Shown piece after piece: positions 14,133 to 14,171 of a stretch of 14,171 nucleotides of DNA. The notes under the pieces were generated by a model, which saw nothing but the letters and a program-made list of their open reading frames with translations, was not told the origin of the DNA and ran no database searches. This DNA comes from Candidatus Uhrbacteria bacterium RIFCSPHIGHO2_02_FULL_57_19 (GTDB lineage: Bacteria; Patescibacteriota; Patescibacteriia; 2-12-FULL-57-11): contig MGDZ01000067.1 of the NCBI GenBank assembly GCA_001791115.1, positions 29,051-43,221 on the forward strand, given 5' to 3'. Position numbers and translations under genes: made by a program. Within the stretch, counting starts at the first letter, position 1; each line of letters opens with the position of its first letter.

Positions 14133-14171
14133 GATAAAGTACCCCATACGAACTTCGTTCGCATATAAACG
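14133..14171. other. Short gene-free window edge with a small hairpin
   Basis: CGAAC (14149-14153) pairs with GTTCG (14157-14161) around TTC. Nothing else can be supported before the window ends. Confidence 0.3.

Noticed and set aside
1..14171. Reassignment of TGA to Gly or Trp, as in some Patescibacteria
   Set aside because: Several genes end in TGA at exactly the ATGA junction with the next gene, and Trp is encoded by TGG, so TGA acts as a stop here.
1..14171. CRISPR array, toxin-antitoxin pair, restriction system or other defence island
   Set aside because: No regularly spaced direct repeats, and every gene of fair size belongs to a recognised housekeeping or recombinase family.

Overview
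The window is a compact bacterial chromosome segment. Twelve of its thirteen recognisable protein genes lie on the minus strand. They form three tightly packed transcription units, with five 4-base ATGA stop/start overlaps and other junctions of only 1 to 8 bases. TGA is used as an ordinary stop codon, so this is not one of the lineages that reassign TGA. Dense packing, scarce Shine-Dalgarno sites, a RibL-like FAD synthase, the RtcB/archease pair and the SerRS motif variants together suggest a Patescibacteria (CPR)-like organism. That placement is an inference and was not tested. No rRNA, tRNA, CRISPR array, insertion sequence or defence system is visible.

Layout, left to right. Bases 1-226 hold no gene, only two tandem hairpins (24-65 and 68-102) and a palindromic repeat (148-223). 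Bases 227-6460 are one minus-strand operon read lysS, RibL-like nucleotidyltransferase, serS, alr, ddl, ftsQ. It mixes aminoacyl-tRNA synthesis with D-alanine supply for peptidoglycan and with cell division. Bases 6461-6716 hold a promoter, a 161-bp palindromic repeat placed directly in front of lysS, and the greA terminator. Bases 6717-10722 read phosphoribosyltransferase, prs, PBP2 (mrdA), greA, with greA also having its own promoter. Bases 10779-11345 carry the only plus-strand gene, a CDP-alcohol phosphatidyltransferase, which starts divergently from the phosphoribosyltransferase and converges on rtcB. Bases 11376-14068 read tyrosine recombinase, archease, rtcB. The recombinase is clearly more AT-rich than everything else.

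How the genes fit together. Alr makes D-Ala and Ddl joins it to D-Ala-D-Ala. PBP2 cross-links the wall during elongation, and FtsQ scaffolds the divisome. Prs makes PRPP, which its coupled phosphoribosyltransferase neighbour may use. Archease activates RtcB for RNA repair or splicing.

The most interesting signal is non-coding. A small family of palindromic repeats (two complete copies and one half copy, all in one orientation) abuts gene boundaries. Its terminal inverted repeats differ between copies at five positions, yet both arms changed together, so the hairpin is preserved. The copy in front of lysS supplies that gene's Shine-Dalgarno sequence, can hide it in the hairpin stem, and carries a short upstream ORF with a strong ribosome binding site that overlaps the lysS start.
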